DNA from: Magnolia sinica
Taxonomy: Eukaryota > Streptophyta > Magnoliopsida > Magnoliales > Magnoliaceae
Direction of reading: 5' to 3'
NCBI RefSeq assembly: GCF_029962835.1
Contig: NC_080591.1
Span: forward strand, 41,733,501 to 41,797,500
Length of the DNA: 64,000 nt
The stretch's first letter is position 1; the number at the start of each line of letters is the position of its first letter. The position numbers and the translations under genes were made by a program. The notes below the pieces were generated by a model that did not search any database, was not told where the DNA came from, and saw only the letters and a list, made by a program, of their open reading frames with translations. Below, piece by piece: positions 24,040-35,715 of the stretch.

Positions 24040-25632
24040 TGTCACACCCTAAACTCAAAAAATAGGCTTACAAAATTCTCGATTACCGAATCCGGTGCGA
24101 CAGCCTCCGTAGTACCCCATTCTCAGCTCCAAGCACCCATATGCTAGATTCCAATCCTGGGATCCTACAAGGAGGCTTTTCAATGTACATTTATTTCATA
24201 ACAAGCATAACCACAAGTTTACCCAAATCACAAAGGCAACATCATCATCACATATCCATTAATATAAACATTTGAATACAGTGCTAAAAGGGAAATACAT
24301 ATATAGAAAAATCAAAGCTCCAAAAGACAGTGGCACACTCCAAGCCCAACGCTGCTGTGACTTAATACCACCTACAGCATCTAACGTGCATAAGCTTATA
24401 TAAGGCTTAGAGGGTGGTGTAAGTGTGTGCACAAGGTAAGTGCCAAGTATACAATATCAGAGTAAGCAAAAGTACTGACAAGTCTATGAATATCATCAGC
24501 CTTATCCAGGCTATGTGATGCGAAAACATAATAAGCCAATATCATATACTGAGAATGCAATACAATATACAAATCCTGACAAATCCACAATGCCATCAAC
24601 CTCATCTAGGTCATATAAATGCAGAAATATAGCAATCCAGAATACCATATGCCACGGATGTAATGTAATATGCGGTACGAAGGAAATGACCAAGCTGAAG
24701 TGTGAAGTCGGGATGATAGTACGTAGTATCACAGGCTACATGGTCCATCACAAGGGACTTCTATCCAAACCAGTCTCATACCTAAATTTGGATAGATAGA
24801 CTCAATGTAATAAAGCCTTGAGCTCAGGTTGGTCGTGCGCCCCAACCGAAATCCTTGTCATTACGAAGATACACATAACAACAAGTTGCACACCACCAGC
24901 CCAAGTGGATAGTGAATGAATGAATGAATGAGTATGAAAGTCCTACTCAATAAGTCCACATATTAGTACCGTACATCTCTGGGATCATCACCAGGGTCTA
25001 GTACACTTTACATGCAATCGTCACCCACTGGACGCGTAACCATGTAAGTGGAAAAGACCTCACTATCCATCTAGCTAGTAGTCAGCTAATATATACCTGG
25101 CACGTCGATAGCGGACCTAATTACGAGCTGGTCAAACTCAGCCTAGCTATGTCCACTACCCTCTGGCAGGTAAGGCCACAACCCCTTCCCAAGTGACCAC
25201 GATACTATGGGAGATGCGGCCTACTGGTATTCGGCACTAGGGCGCTCATCCATCCACTCGGTCTAGACGTTGGGGTATCTCCTGGCCACGGAGGTTTAGG
25301 AATTTTCACCCAGGGACATCTATAGCGCCTCAATACTAGTTACAGATTTTTGGTGTCCCATCTAGCCATCCACGACATGCCTGTGGAGGCTATGGCCCTA
25401 ATGTCGCTAGGGCGTACAGTAATCACAACACACAATGCAAGATGCATGAGTCATACAATCCAATCATGCATCAATCCTGCACATACTGTGCGCTCATGTA
25501 AGACAATCTCCGCCTATCAGGGAGTCTCATAACAACCTGCCCAATGACATATGCAATGGTCAACTACATCTCATAACAAACATGCAAATGATGCGTATAG
25601 GCATGTATCATGATATTATGCAGTCACATACT

Positions 25633-25790
25633 CATAATCGATATCGACAACTGGCACCAATGATCGGCATCGATAATCAGCCTATACAATCGGCCTCGAC
25701 AATCAGAATTGGCCTCGACAATCAAAATCGGCCTCGATAATCAAAATTAACAATCGGCATCGATAATCGGCCTCAATAATCAGAATAATA
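25633..25790 (-). repeat. About 19 bp 'cggcctcgataatca' minisatellite in K
   Basis: About eight degenerate units such as cggcctcgataatcaaaat and cggcatcgataatc. The 3' LTR of I has about four shorter units at the same place (18930-18985), the 5' LTR about one, and J none that I can see. Confidence 0.8.
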
Positions 25791-25899
25791 AAGGGCCTAA
25801 GGGAAGGTCACAATGTGGACATTTAACCATCATTAGCCATTAATGTGGACATTTAACCAACATTGCTCCCAACAAGTGGCCTTCGTAAGGCCAAACATA

Positions 25900-26500
25900 T
25901 AGTGGGCTCATGGCCTCACACAGAGCCTAATATACATCACCATGGGCCTCACTCAAGGGCCTAATACACATCACGATGGGCCTCACTCATGGGCCACATA
26001 TGCATCATATTGGGCCTCACTAATGGGCCTAATATATATCACAATGGGCCTCAACACATGAGCCATAAATACATCACATCAGGCCTCACTCATGAGCTAT
26101 ATATACATCACAATAGGCCTCGACACATGGGCCATAAATACATCACATTGGGCTTCATCATTTGCGCCTCATATACATCAAGTGGCCCGTATCAATGGGC
26201 CGCACCAATGGGCCTCATATACATCAAGTGGGTCGCATCAATAGGCCGCACCAATGGGCCTCATATTCATCAAGTGGGCCGCATCAATGGACCACACCAA
26301 TGGGCGTCATATATATTAAGTGGGCCGCATCAATGGGCCGCACCAATGGGCCTCATATACATCACGGGGGCCGTATCGATGAGCCGCACCAATGGGCCTC
26401 ATATACATCAAGTGGGCCATATCGATGGGCTGCACCAATAGGCCTCATATACATCAAGTGGGCCACATCAATGGGCCACACCAATGGGCCCGCATATTCT
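25900..26500 (-). repeat. GGCCCA array in K with 46 bp units
   Basis: Irregular units occur up to about 26200, then six consecutive 46 bp units at 26202, 26248, 26294, 26340, 26386 and 26432, ending at 26477. Each has GCACCAATGGGCCTCATATA at its start. Unlike J, no 33 bp units alternate with them. Confidence 0.9.
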
Positions 26501-28631
26501 TAAAAAATGAATCATATTGAAAGATCATCTGGACCACACCCTAGATAGCGACGGAGATGATGACTTGGAAAATCATCTAGACCAAATCGCAATGGAGATA
26601 ATGATTCTCACTTTTAAACAATTCACTGGGCCCACTACAACATTTATTTTCCATTCAATCATTCATAAGGTCACATGGACTTGAATTAGGCGGAAAAACA
26701 AATTTCATATTGATCCAAAACTTTGGTGCTCCCAAACGGGTTTCACTGGTAGCCATTCAATCCCCCATTGATATTTGCAATGTGGTCCACTTCATAAATA
26801 GATCTGTCTTATTTTTAATCTTAAGCCTTAAGACAAACCCACCATCCGGATGGACGGTTTGGATGTAACACATATATCATATTGTGGCCCGGTAGATGGG
26901 TGGCGTGGATAAACAATACATACATCAACGTGGGCCCCACACCACCCTAGTCAGATGGATAGAGTGGATATAGAATAAATACATCAAGGGGGGTCTATGT
27001 CCCCAAACGGATGGACGTTGAGGATACAACACATACCTCATATGTGGGCCCCACAGAGACTTGCTGACATCATACAGTGGGACCCACAGAGCCCACTGGA
27101 TGGACGGTGTTGATAAAACACATACATCACAGGGGTCCCACCATCCTGGCATATAGATGGTGTTGATATAGAATAAATACATCAGGGTGGGTCCCACCCA
27201 CATGTGTGCCACACGTGTGGGGTGGGCCCCCACACGTCCAGCAATGGAGGACGGCAAGGATAAGATACATACATCAAGGTGGTCCCCACCCTCGACACAT
27301 ATTACACGTGTGGGGTGGGCCCCACACGTCCAAATGATGGATGGACAGTGTGGATTGACCCACATACATCATGGAGGGACCCACAGAACTTGTGGTGAGT
27401 GGATTACCACCGTCCTGATGGACGGTGGAGATGAAACACATACGGTGGGTCCCACAAGACTTGGTGACGTCAATCCAGCAGCTATGTAGCTGCTAGCCGT
27501 TGCTGGCCATAGCTGGTCATCCACTAGGTGGATGGCCCATATAAATATATATAATAATTAAGATGGGTCCCACGTGGTGGGCCACCCCACTTGATATATA
27601 TATATATATATATATCAGTATAATTATTATTTTATTTATTTTTTTAATCATTATAACAGATCCAACATCCATAGACTTACTGAAATCCATACGGATGGAT
27701 AGTTTAGATAAAACACCTATCATCAAGGTGGGGTCCATCTCGTGGACTGGCCAATCAGCTTTCGAGGTGGGGTCCATCTCGTGGACGGCATGGATCAAGT
27801 GGGCCATACAATCATCATCATCATCAAGAATAATAAGAAAGAGAGAGAGAGAGAGGGAAACGGTGAGATAGAGGGACCTCGTCACTATGGGCCCCTCTTT
27901 GCTTACAATCACATACATGAAAATTGGTCCCATCACAAGTGGGCCATCAAATTGACAATCAATGGAAGATCACCCACCGTTAGAGCTTGGACTCCTCTTT
28001 CCACTGATGCGTTCTAGAGCTCCAAGGGATAAATTTCAACGGTTGAGATGAAGCTTGGAAGGTGGGATTAGGTGGTAGGAAGGTGGGCCACACAAAGCTT
28101 CTTTCTTCATGAAAGCTTGGACATCCACCTCTCTCATGGGTATTGATTGGGAGATGGGTTTGAGAGAGAGAGAGAGAGAGATGATGTAAGAGAGGGAGAG
28201 GGATGGTGAGTGATGGGTGAGTGAGTGAGTGATTGAGTGATGGGTGACTTGACATGTATGGGTGGAGAGAGAGAGAGAGAGTTGACTTTAAGTGAGAGAG
28301 GGATGGGTGTTGGTACTTGACTTGATTGATTGATTGATTTGACATTAGGTAGAGATTCTCTCAGAATCCACAACGTATGGCATTTCCTCAAAAAATAAGC
28401 AAGCCCAAAACTCCTGGCCTAGGTATCGGATTGGAGCGTGAGACGCGGCATTAGAATTGCAGTGATGGCGCGGTCACAAGGGTACAAGTCTTGGGTTGGG
28501 CCGACTCAGATCGATAGGATGCGACTTAGGGTCACATGCAAATGTCGATTACAAATTGGAGGTCACCAAAATTCGACCAGGAGGACCACGGGAGTCTACG
28601 GAATGTTACGGTTTAGGATACGGGCTTCACA

Positions 28632-29500
28632 ATGGTAAATAAGAGACTATAAATAGTTTAATGTCAAAAAAGTTTGTAACCAGTGTAGTCTCCATAAAAT
28701 CTGAAGGGTTAAACTTCAGTTCAGAATTCAGTTCCTCCACTCTTAATGGTAAGCGTTCAGCATTGGTGGATGGAGGGTCTTCAACACACTTGTCTTCTTG
28801 GTTAGTGTCAAACACCATGACACAATCTTGCAAGGCATTTACTATGTCTCTAATCATAGGATCATTTGAATATTCAAAATGTGCCAAGAAAACTTCTAAA
28901 GGTTTGGGAGTTTTAGTTAAAAGAGGTTCATCATATTCAAACATATCAATCGAGTTTACCTCATGGATCACCTCCTCATCCTCTTGTGGTTTGTGCAAAT
29001 TAAACAAGTTCAATTTTAAAGTTGTATTCCTAAAAGAAATTTTCATAATCCCATTCCAACATTTGATTATGGCATTAGCAGTAGCCAGGAATGGTCGGCC
29101 TAATATGACATGGATTTGAATACTCGCATTTATAACAGGATGTTTATCTAAGACTATGAAATCAACTGGGTAGTAGAATTTATCGACTTAAATCAACACA
29201 TCTTCCAGCACACCTCTCGATTTCCTAATTGAGCGGTCGGCCAATTGTAACGTTGTCCTAGTGGATTTCAATTCACCAAGGCCCAGTTGCTCGTATATCG
29301 AGTATGGTATCAAATAACACTCGCCCCATAGTTTAATAGTACTTTATCAACCCAGAAGTTTCCTATTACGCATGAGATCATAGGACTTTTAAAACTCTCT
29401 ATATTTTGGGAGAGTGTTTTGATTTATGATGGCACTTACATGTTCAATCAAGAAGGTCTTTTTGTATATGTTCAACTTGCACTTTATCGCACAAAGATCT
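28632..29500 (-). pseudogene. Athila-like protease region of element L
   Basis: Minus-strand reading gives ILGRPFLATANAIIKCWNGI followed by KISFRNTTLKLNLF, the conserved block after the Athila retropepsin active site. The last part, 29046-28627, is open for 139 codons with acidic sequence such as HKPQEDEEVIHEVNS and runs into solo LTR K. Upstream, toward 29500, frame breaks obscure the active site. Processing of Gag-Pol would be its role; it is not functional here. Confidence 0.8.
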
Positions 29501-30056
29501 TTTAAGAATTTTGCGTAGGGTGAAAACTATTTAATTGCATCCAATAAGGGGATGTTGATTTTGACATGTTAGAAAACCTCTAAATTATCCTAACTTTCAT
29601 TTGGTCTTTTTGATTTATTGAGACGTTAGGGAAACGGTGCTACAGGCTTGTATTTTTCTACTAGCTCTATGTCATGTGAAGCACTGATAGATTCACCATC
29701 ATCTTTTGGGTCTTTAGGTTCCTTAAGTTTCTCGACCTTCTTAGGAATCTCCTTGTCAATATCTTTTCCACTTCTTAAGATGGTGATGGATTTAACATTT
29801 TACACATGTGGAGTTGAAGAGTTGGGATCACTTATCTCAAATTCTCCCTTAGCTTTAGGTTGAGGTTGGGCTGAAAAGGTCACTTTCTTCATAACATTTA
29901 GTTGTGTCTCAAATCTTGCAATCAAAGTTCTAAGTTCATTTATGACTTGTTATTGCCCTTGAATGAATGCATTCAATGTATCATCAAGAGTTCTCTTGGG
30001 TGAGGATCCAGTATATGGCTCTTGGAGATTGTTGGTTGCATTCGCAGGTAGTCTAT
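29501..30056 (-). pseudogene. Athila-like gag, C-terminal part (element L)
   Basis: Continues the gag interrupted by solo LTR B. The minus strand reads RLPANATNNLQEPYTGSSPK and then RTLDDTLNAFIQG, a characteristic Athila gag C-terminal block. Several stops follow. Joining 31439 to 30056 across the solo LTR restores the expected order after the NHPNFSWRN motif. Confidence 0.75.
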
Positions 30057-31438
30057 TGTTGAGACTCAAATATTGCATATTTAACCCTTCAAGTACATTA
30101 TTTATTTTTGCATTTGAGTATTAATTCGATTAAATTATATATGTTTTTGTCATGCGAGGTGATTTGAAGGACTATGATGAATATGCACTTAAAAGGATGG
30201 ATTTAGAGCTCAAAAGAAGATAATGAAGAATTGAAGATTTGGAAGTCATTAATGAAGAATTCACGTGCCAAAGATCTAAGACAACCAAGTGTAAAGGATG
30301 AAAAAAAAACACTAGTAAAATCACAAGTTAAATAGAAGAAAAATAAACTGTTCGGTGCCACTTAAGGTTAGTTCGGTCCCACTTAAGTTAGTTTAGTCCT
30401 ACTGAAAGTGCACAAAACAGTCCAGTGAAAAATCATGATTTTCAGACCTAATTCAGTCCCACCGAAGCCAACTTCGATCCCACCTAAGACAAATTAGGTG
30501 GGACCTAAATTTGACAGATTCTGGAAAAAATTTTATTATGTAACTTCGGTATGACCGAAGGCAACTTCTGTGCAACCGAAGCATAAAATAAGTGCATAAA
30601 TCCAAGATCGATTTGTGAAATCTCCAAGACGGTGCAAAAGTTGGAGTTTCACAAATATAAATAGGAGTCCCTAGGACATTCTAAATCATCTTTAGGATTT
30701 AAAAATGGAAAAAAGGCTTAAGTGGAGCACTGACAACGTTCTTCCACTTCAATTTCTTGACAGGTTCTAGTTGATCTTTTTAGTTTTTCTTCTAAGATGT
30801 TAGTCTTGTTAGGCTAATCTCTTAGCTAAGGTTAACGGATGAAGCTTGTAGTTAATTTCATTATTTAGTTTATTTGATTCAACAAACAATGGTTGGAATT
30901 ATAATATTAGTTTGAATAGATTTGATTTTAATTTAAAGTCTATAAGTTGTTTATTTCTTGATTTATTATGCACGTTGTGTGTGATGAATACTTGATTTAG
31001 TAATTTTTAGCCTTAACCTTGAAAAGGAATCAATCTATATAATTAATTGATCCAATGATGCCTAAAAGTGTTTTGGATTTCCTGCAATTGATGCCCGAGT
31101 GCTTCATGAGAGAATTGTTCAATTGAATTCATATTCTAACATTGTTTATGAATGGTTTAACTGCTCCATCTTCCTATTGGATAGATTAGAACTTCGATAA
31201 AAATTGACCTATAATTGTTGAATCAATAAAATAGATATTGTAATTATTATAAGTGGATTCTTGGATCCTTAGGCTTTTATTTACTTGTTTCTATTCTTTT
31301 ATCTCGCTAGATTAAAAACCCAGACAACCAAGTTAGACTTAGATTAATTCTAGGTCATGTTCCCCATTCCTTGTGGATTCGACCTTGGTCTCACTGAGTA
31401 ATTACTATATCATGACCTTGCACTTGGGGTTGTGAACA
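30057..31438 (+). mobile_element. B: solo Athila-type LTR inserted in gag of element L
   Basis: Starts TGTTGAGACTCAAATATT and ends CTTGGGGTTGTGAACA; 1382 bp, close to LTR A (1401 bp). Flanks TCTAT (30052-30056) and TCCAT (31439-31443) form a 5 bp duplication with one mismatch. A cassette of palindromes such as TTCGGTCCCACCGAAG-like words lies at about 30345-30600, TATAAATA at 30656-30663, a decayed first hairpin at 30819-30838 and the second hairpin at 31384-31398. Opposite orientation to the host element. Confidence 0.85.
30656..30663 (+). promoter_or_regulatory. TATA box of LTR B
   Basis: TATAAATAGGAGTCCCTAGG-type sequence; LTRs C/D/E share the downstream GGTCC(C/A)TA(G/A)G wording. Confidence 0.6.
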
Positions 31439-32515
31439 TCCATTCCTCCAACTAAAATTTGGATGGTTCCACCAATCAGGATTATGTGTGTTGGAATTTG
31501 GTGCACTGAAGGGGTATTGATATGCATTTGTAGCATTTGCTTCACCATGCAACACTTCATGAAATACGAGGATTGTAGGACAATCCTTTATTAAGAGTAC
31601 ATTACTTTCACAAATACCACATACGATTTCAACAGCCGCTTTAGGTTGGATCACCTCCTTCTTCAATTTCAAAACCTCAATTTTTCTTATGAGGTCCGCC
31701 AACCTTACACTAACATTTTCCTCTTCTTTAAGTACACATATTCTTCTCACTCTCTTGGCACTGCTTTGGGATTACTTGCCTGATTAGATGTATCCCATGA
31801 TTGGGCATTTTTTAGCTCACGTGTCTAGGTAATCCCAAGCATCTTCCGTTTCCATGGTCATAAATTCGCCATTACACATCATCTCTACAAATTGATGCAT
31901 ATTAGAATTTAGTCCATCGTAGAAAAAGTCAATCATCCACCAAATCTCATAGCCATGGTGTGGGCAAGTGAGAAGTAAGTCCTTGAACCGTTCCAAACAT
32001 TGGAAGAAAGTCTCATCTCCTTTTTGGAAAAAGTTCATTATGTCACGTCTTAAAATGTTGGTTTTATGAGCCGAGAAGAACTTTTTAAGGAAGTCCCGGT
32101 TCATCTCAGCCCATCTGCTAATAGATCTTGATCTTAAGGAGTGAAGCCATGATTTGGCCTTCTCCTTTAAAGAGAATGAAAACAATTTTAGCCTAATTAC
32201 TTTAGGAACAATGTTGTTAAAATGTATGGTGGTGACAATCTCTTCGAATTCCCTTATGTGTAAATATGAACATTCTGAATTAAAGCCATGGAATTTAGGG
32301 AGTAATTGGATCATCTTAGGTTTAAAGACCAATTTTCTTGCGTTGATTGGAAAAATCATGCAAGAAGGTGTACATGTTCTCACCGCGTATAGATAATCAC
32401 GTAAGGTTTGAGCCGGTGGAACTCAGTGTACCTCATTCTCATCACGCATCGGCCTAACCAGTTGTGTATTTTGCATCAGATTCTCATCAAATTTTTGTTC
32501 CATTTCGGCCATAGT
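31439..32515 (-). pseudogene. Athila-like gag, N-terminal and central part (element L)
   Basis: Minus strand. It starts near 32512 (MAEMEQKFDENL), with a stop soon after, then the capsid-like region 32383-31817 with LLPKFHGFNSE, EKAKSWLHSLRSRSISRW, KIFF-like and GDETFFQCLERFKDLL motifs. A second open block, 31750-31439, ends in NHPNFSWRN at the LTR B junction. The zinc-knuckle-like segment reads CGICESNVLLIKDC, with the expected His replaced by Leu. Assembles the particle in working relatives; broken here. Confidence 0.85.
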
Positions 32516-32797
32516 TCAACTTGGTATTTCAAGAGTATCTAGATGTTTTCTAACTCATTAATGGTTTGTGAGCCCGTCAATTAAACTTCCTTCACTTTGA
32601 AGTCTCGATGTATGGTCCCCTATCCACTTAGGCATGAACCACATAGAATTCTAATTCTAACCCTAAATCCGAAGTCCTACAGCAATTATGAAAGTGAATA
32701 GAGGGAGAGGGGGAGGATGTTACCCATAGTGAAGAATTAGAATTAAGAAAAACCCTAAAAGATACTTAGGAACATCCTATGGACCCCTATTTATAGT
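32516..32797 (-). mobile_element. Truncated leader and LTR remnant of element L
   Basis: The minus strand shows a CTATAAATAGGGGTCCATAG promoter block (32777-32796), then a leader with GTTCATGCCTAAGTGG as in element C at about 34097. The rest of the 5' LTR and the primer site are missing. At about 32797 it joins, head to head, an LTR in the other orientation. Confidence 0.6.
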
Positions 32798-33619
32798 GGA
32801 GAAGCCGTCGCCAAAATTTTTTCTTCCTTTTCCTTAGTTATTTTTATACTTTTCTTAAGAGATTTTAGTTCAATCATGTCTATGATTGGCTAAACCTCTT
32901 AGCTAGGGCTAAGAGGCGAAGCTTTTAGCATGATGGGATGTTTTTTATTACTTTGATTCATATTTAAGTTGAACTATCTTTGATTCTAGTTTGATATTTA
33001 AGAAATACTTTCATTTTTTAATGGTTTGTTGTGACTCAAATTATAATAGATCTATGATAACTTTGAGTATGTTCTTTTCATGTATTGAGATTGCGAAATT
33101 AGGAAATCCTGTTGTTCACCATCGTCCCATGGGCATGGTTAGGTGATGGAATCCTGCTTAATCTTCCCAATTCTCTTATGATTGGTTGTATTTGATTGGT
33201 AAATCATGTTGTTTGCCTTGTCTCCTAGGCATGGTTTTGTGATGGAATCACTTCCAGTTCTCACACCTCTCATCCATGAAGAATTAGGTCAAAGGAAGTT
33301 CAAATTTGGTTTTACTGAGATATCTTCCAATTAGATAAGGTGGGACTCTGATTCCAGTTGTGTCCTTGAATCAAGCTTAGATCTCCTTGATTTCTACAAG
33401 TGGATCCTTGGAAACCCTAGTTACCACCTTTGAATTTGTTAGTTTTAATTACTTTAATCACAATTACTCTCTCAATTAATTCAGATTTAGATTCACATCT
33501 TTTTCTAGTTCTAGTTCTAGTTACTTTCAGAATACACACAAGATTAGTCCCTGTGGATTCGACCTCGGTCTCACCAAGATAATTACTACATCGTGACCCT
33601 ACACTTGGGGTTGTGAACA
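32798..33619 (+). repeat. 5' LTR of element C, lacking its U3
   Basis: Begins at TGGAGAAGCCGTCGCC, a point about 60 bp downstream of the TATA box in LTR D, so promoter and U3 are absent. It includes hairpin 1 (32895-32916) and hairpin 2 (33564-33578) and ends ACTTGGGGTTGTGAACA. Confidence 0.8.
32895..32916 (+). promoter_or_regulatory. Conserved LTR hairpin, copy in element C
   Basis: A 22-base inverted repeat with a 9 bp stem (CCTCTTAGC paired with GCTAAGAGG) and a 4-base loop TAGG. Same position and flanks as in LTR D (41340-41361) and M (5502-5521). Confidence 0.7.
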
Positions 33620-33625
33620 AGTTTT

Positions 33626-33632
33626 TGGCGCC
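33626..33632 (+). promoter_or_regulatory. Primer binding site of element C
   Basis: TGGCGCC follows the LTR end by six bases, as in Athila-type elements whose primer is usually given as tRNA-Asp. The match beyond the first seven or eight bases is poor. Confidence 0.5.
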
Positions 33633-34218
33633 TAACGGTTGTGTTTTTCTGAGATTAATTAGTTTTAGAAGTAGGTTAAGATTAGGTTTTGTTTACTTTT
33701 ATTTTTAGGTTAGGTTTCTCTTAATTATTTTAGAAACCAATTTACCTCCTAATTTTAGGTTTAGAAACTTTCCTTTTCTGTTTTAAGAAACTAACCTAAC
33801 TTTCCTGTTTTGTAGGATCATAATATAGAAACTTCTAATTTGGTAATATCCTTCTAATTTTTCTTTCTTTCTATTTCTAGATTAGGGTTTATTTTCTGTT
33901 TTTAGAAACTTTCTAATTTTAGAATTTTTGTTTTTAGAAATTGATTTCTTTTGTTTTGTTTTGCAGGATCTTAAAATATGAACTTCCAATTTAGTAACTT
34001 CTTTCTAATTCTCTTCCTTTTTTCTTCAAGAATTCTTATTCCATCTTTTCCTTTTTAAGTTTAGGTTAGAATCTGAAATTGAGGGCTAAGAGTGTTTCAT
34101 GCCCAAGTGGTTATGTGACAACACTCAATGTCTTTTGAGTGAAGGAGAATTAGTTAATAGGTTATGTATCCATCACAGGGTTAAACACTACTCGAGATCC
34201 TCAAAGTTAATTGAAGTG

Positions 34219-35715
34219 ATGGCTACCAATCAATCGGTCAATTAACCGGGAAGACAACCCCAACCTCCGGTTGAGGAAGTCCAGTATAAGAATGAGGTGC
34301 ATGAAGCACCCCGCCTCGTACTTTGTGAGATTACTTACAATCGGCAGGGGTGAGCACCCTTCTTATATGATTTTTTCAGAAAATACAGGAAACATGGATA
34401 TCAAGCCAGGAGTGATCCAACTCCTTCCAAAGTTCCTTGGACTTGAATCTGAAAGTCCATACCTACACTTGTAAGAATTTGATGAGGTTATAGCCACTTT
34501 ATACTTTCCTAACGTGTCTAAGGACACGATCAGGCTGAAACTCTTTCCTTTCTCCTTGAAAGAGAAAGCTAAGACGTGGTTGCACTCACTACGTCCATGA
34601 TCTATTGGCACATGGAATGACATCATGAAGGAGTTCATAAAAAAATTCTTTCCATACCATAAGACGAATGCCATCAGGAAGTCGATCATGAACTTTGCTC
34701 AAAAGGAAGATGAAACATTCTTCCAATGTTGGGAGTGGTTCAAAGATCTCGTCAGTTCATGCCCACAACATGGTTTAGAAACGTGGCACATAACAACTTT
34801 CTTCCACGATGAACTAACATCTTCCATGCACCAATTCATCGAGACGATGTGCAATGAGGAGTTCATGAACAAAAATGTCGATGAGGTGTGGGATTACTTT
34901 GACAAACTCACTGAAACCGCACAATCATGGGACATCTCCCCAAAATCAAGCACCACCTCTAGGCCCACTCAATCAAAGGAGATGGGCAGGATATACTTGT
35001 TGAAAGAGGATGATGATATATATGCTAAAGTGGTCAATCTCGCAAGGAAGGTCGAGGCCATGGAACTTAAGAAGGATAAGGCTAAGGAAGTTGTTTGCGG
35101 TACTTTTGCTTGCAACATACATACAACTGAAAATTGCCCAACGATACTTGCTTTTCAAGAGGCACTGAATGAGCAATCAAATGCCGTGAACAACTACCAA
35201 AGACCTTTCAGTGGACCCATCTCTAACAGATACAATCCTAGTTGGAGAAATCATCCAAACTTTAGTTGGAGAATGGAATATCTGCTACTCCTTAAGGAAT
35301 CCCTAACCAATTCTTGAATCAATGGAAACCTCAAGAGGATCCGATCTAAAAACATATTTAAAACCAAGAGCTTATCACTTAGAGTATATTGCAAAATCTT
35401 CAAGACCTTTCAAAGGTCATACAAGGGAGTGAGACAAAAAATTCAATTGGGAAAGAAGGGATTCTTCCAGCCCAACCTTTCCCCAATCCTAAACCGCAAT
35501 ACGAAATAAGTGATCCATGCTCTTCAAATCAAATGGAGCAAGTTAAGTCTATCACTACTCTTAGGAGTGAGAAGATAATTAACAAATCTATTCCGGTAAG
35601 GGCTGAAAAGTATAAGGATCCGGAAGTAGATGAAACTGGTAGACCTAGCAACACTCCACAAGAGTTAGAATCGGAACTCCAAAGTAAGGCGATTGCACCA
35701 TCCCCCAACGGTTGA
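34219..35715 (+). pseudogene. Athila-like gag of element C
   Basis: Start MATNQSVN at 34219 is followed by an early stop. The capsid-like part follows: IKPGVIQLLPKFLGLESE, KDTIRLKLFPFSLKEKAK and DETFFQCWEWFKDLVSSC, within a 230-codon open block at 34625-35317. The knuckle-like segment reads CGTFACNIHTTENC, so the second Cys is displaced or lost. NHPNFSWR marks the same point where LTR B broke element L. A further open block, 35389-35715, is the proline- and charge-rich C-terminus. At least three stops or frame changes. Confidence 0.88.

Larger units (their letters stand above)
24040..28631 (-). mobile_element. K: inverted solo LTR of the giant-LTR family (4.59 kb)
   Basis: Flanked by a perfect 5 bp duplication, ATGGT (24035-24039 and 28632-28636). 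The minus strand starts TGTGAAGCCCGTATCC at 28631 and ends TAGGGTGTGACA at 24040, like the LTRs of element I and J. It contains the GGCCCA array, 'accgtccat' units at about 26840-27560, (TA)n at about 27593-27615 and GA-rich microsatellites at 27838-27857, 28163-28182 and 28266-28282. No interior or second LTR is present. It split element L. Confidence 0.88.
21307..32797 (-). mobile_element. L: Athila-like Ty3/gypsy element, minus strand, deleted and twice interrupted
   Basis: From right to left: truncated LTR/leader (about 32516-32797), gag (32515-31439, then 30056-29600), protease (about 29500-28637), 3' non-coding DNA (24034-22726), polypurine tract and 3' LTR A. The pol domains after protease are missing. 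Solo LTR B (30057-31438) and solo LTR K (24040-28631) were inserted into it later. Wording of gag and protease matches Athila. Confidence 0.85.

Noticed and set aside
26202..26477. Regularly spaced 46 bp repeats as a possible CRISPR array
   Set aside because: The whole unit is repeated with no unique spacers, in a plant LTR, so it is a tandem satellite.
27563..27871. A 102-codon ORF with an isoleucine-rich hydrophobic stretch
   Set aside because: The hydrophobic part is a (TA)n microsatellite inside solo LTR K.
34363..34689. A 108-codon minus-strand ORF
   Set aside because: A shadow of the Athila gag on the other strand, with no independent motif.
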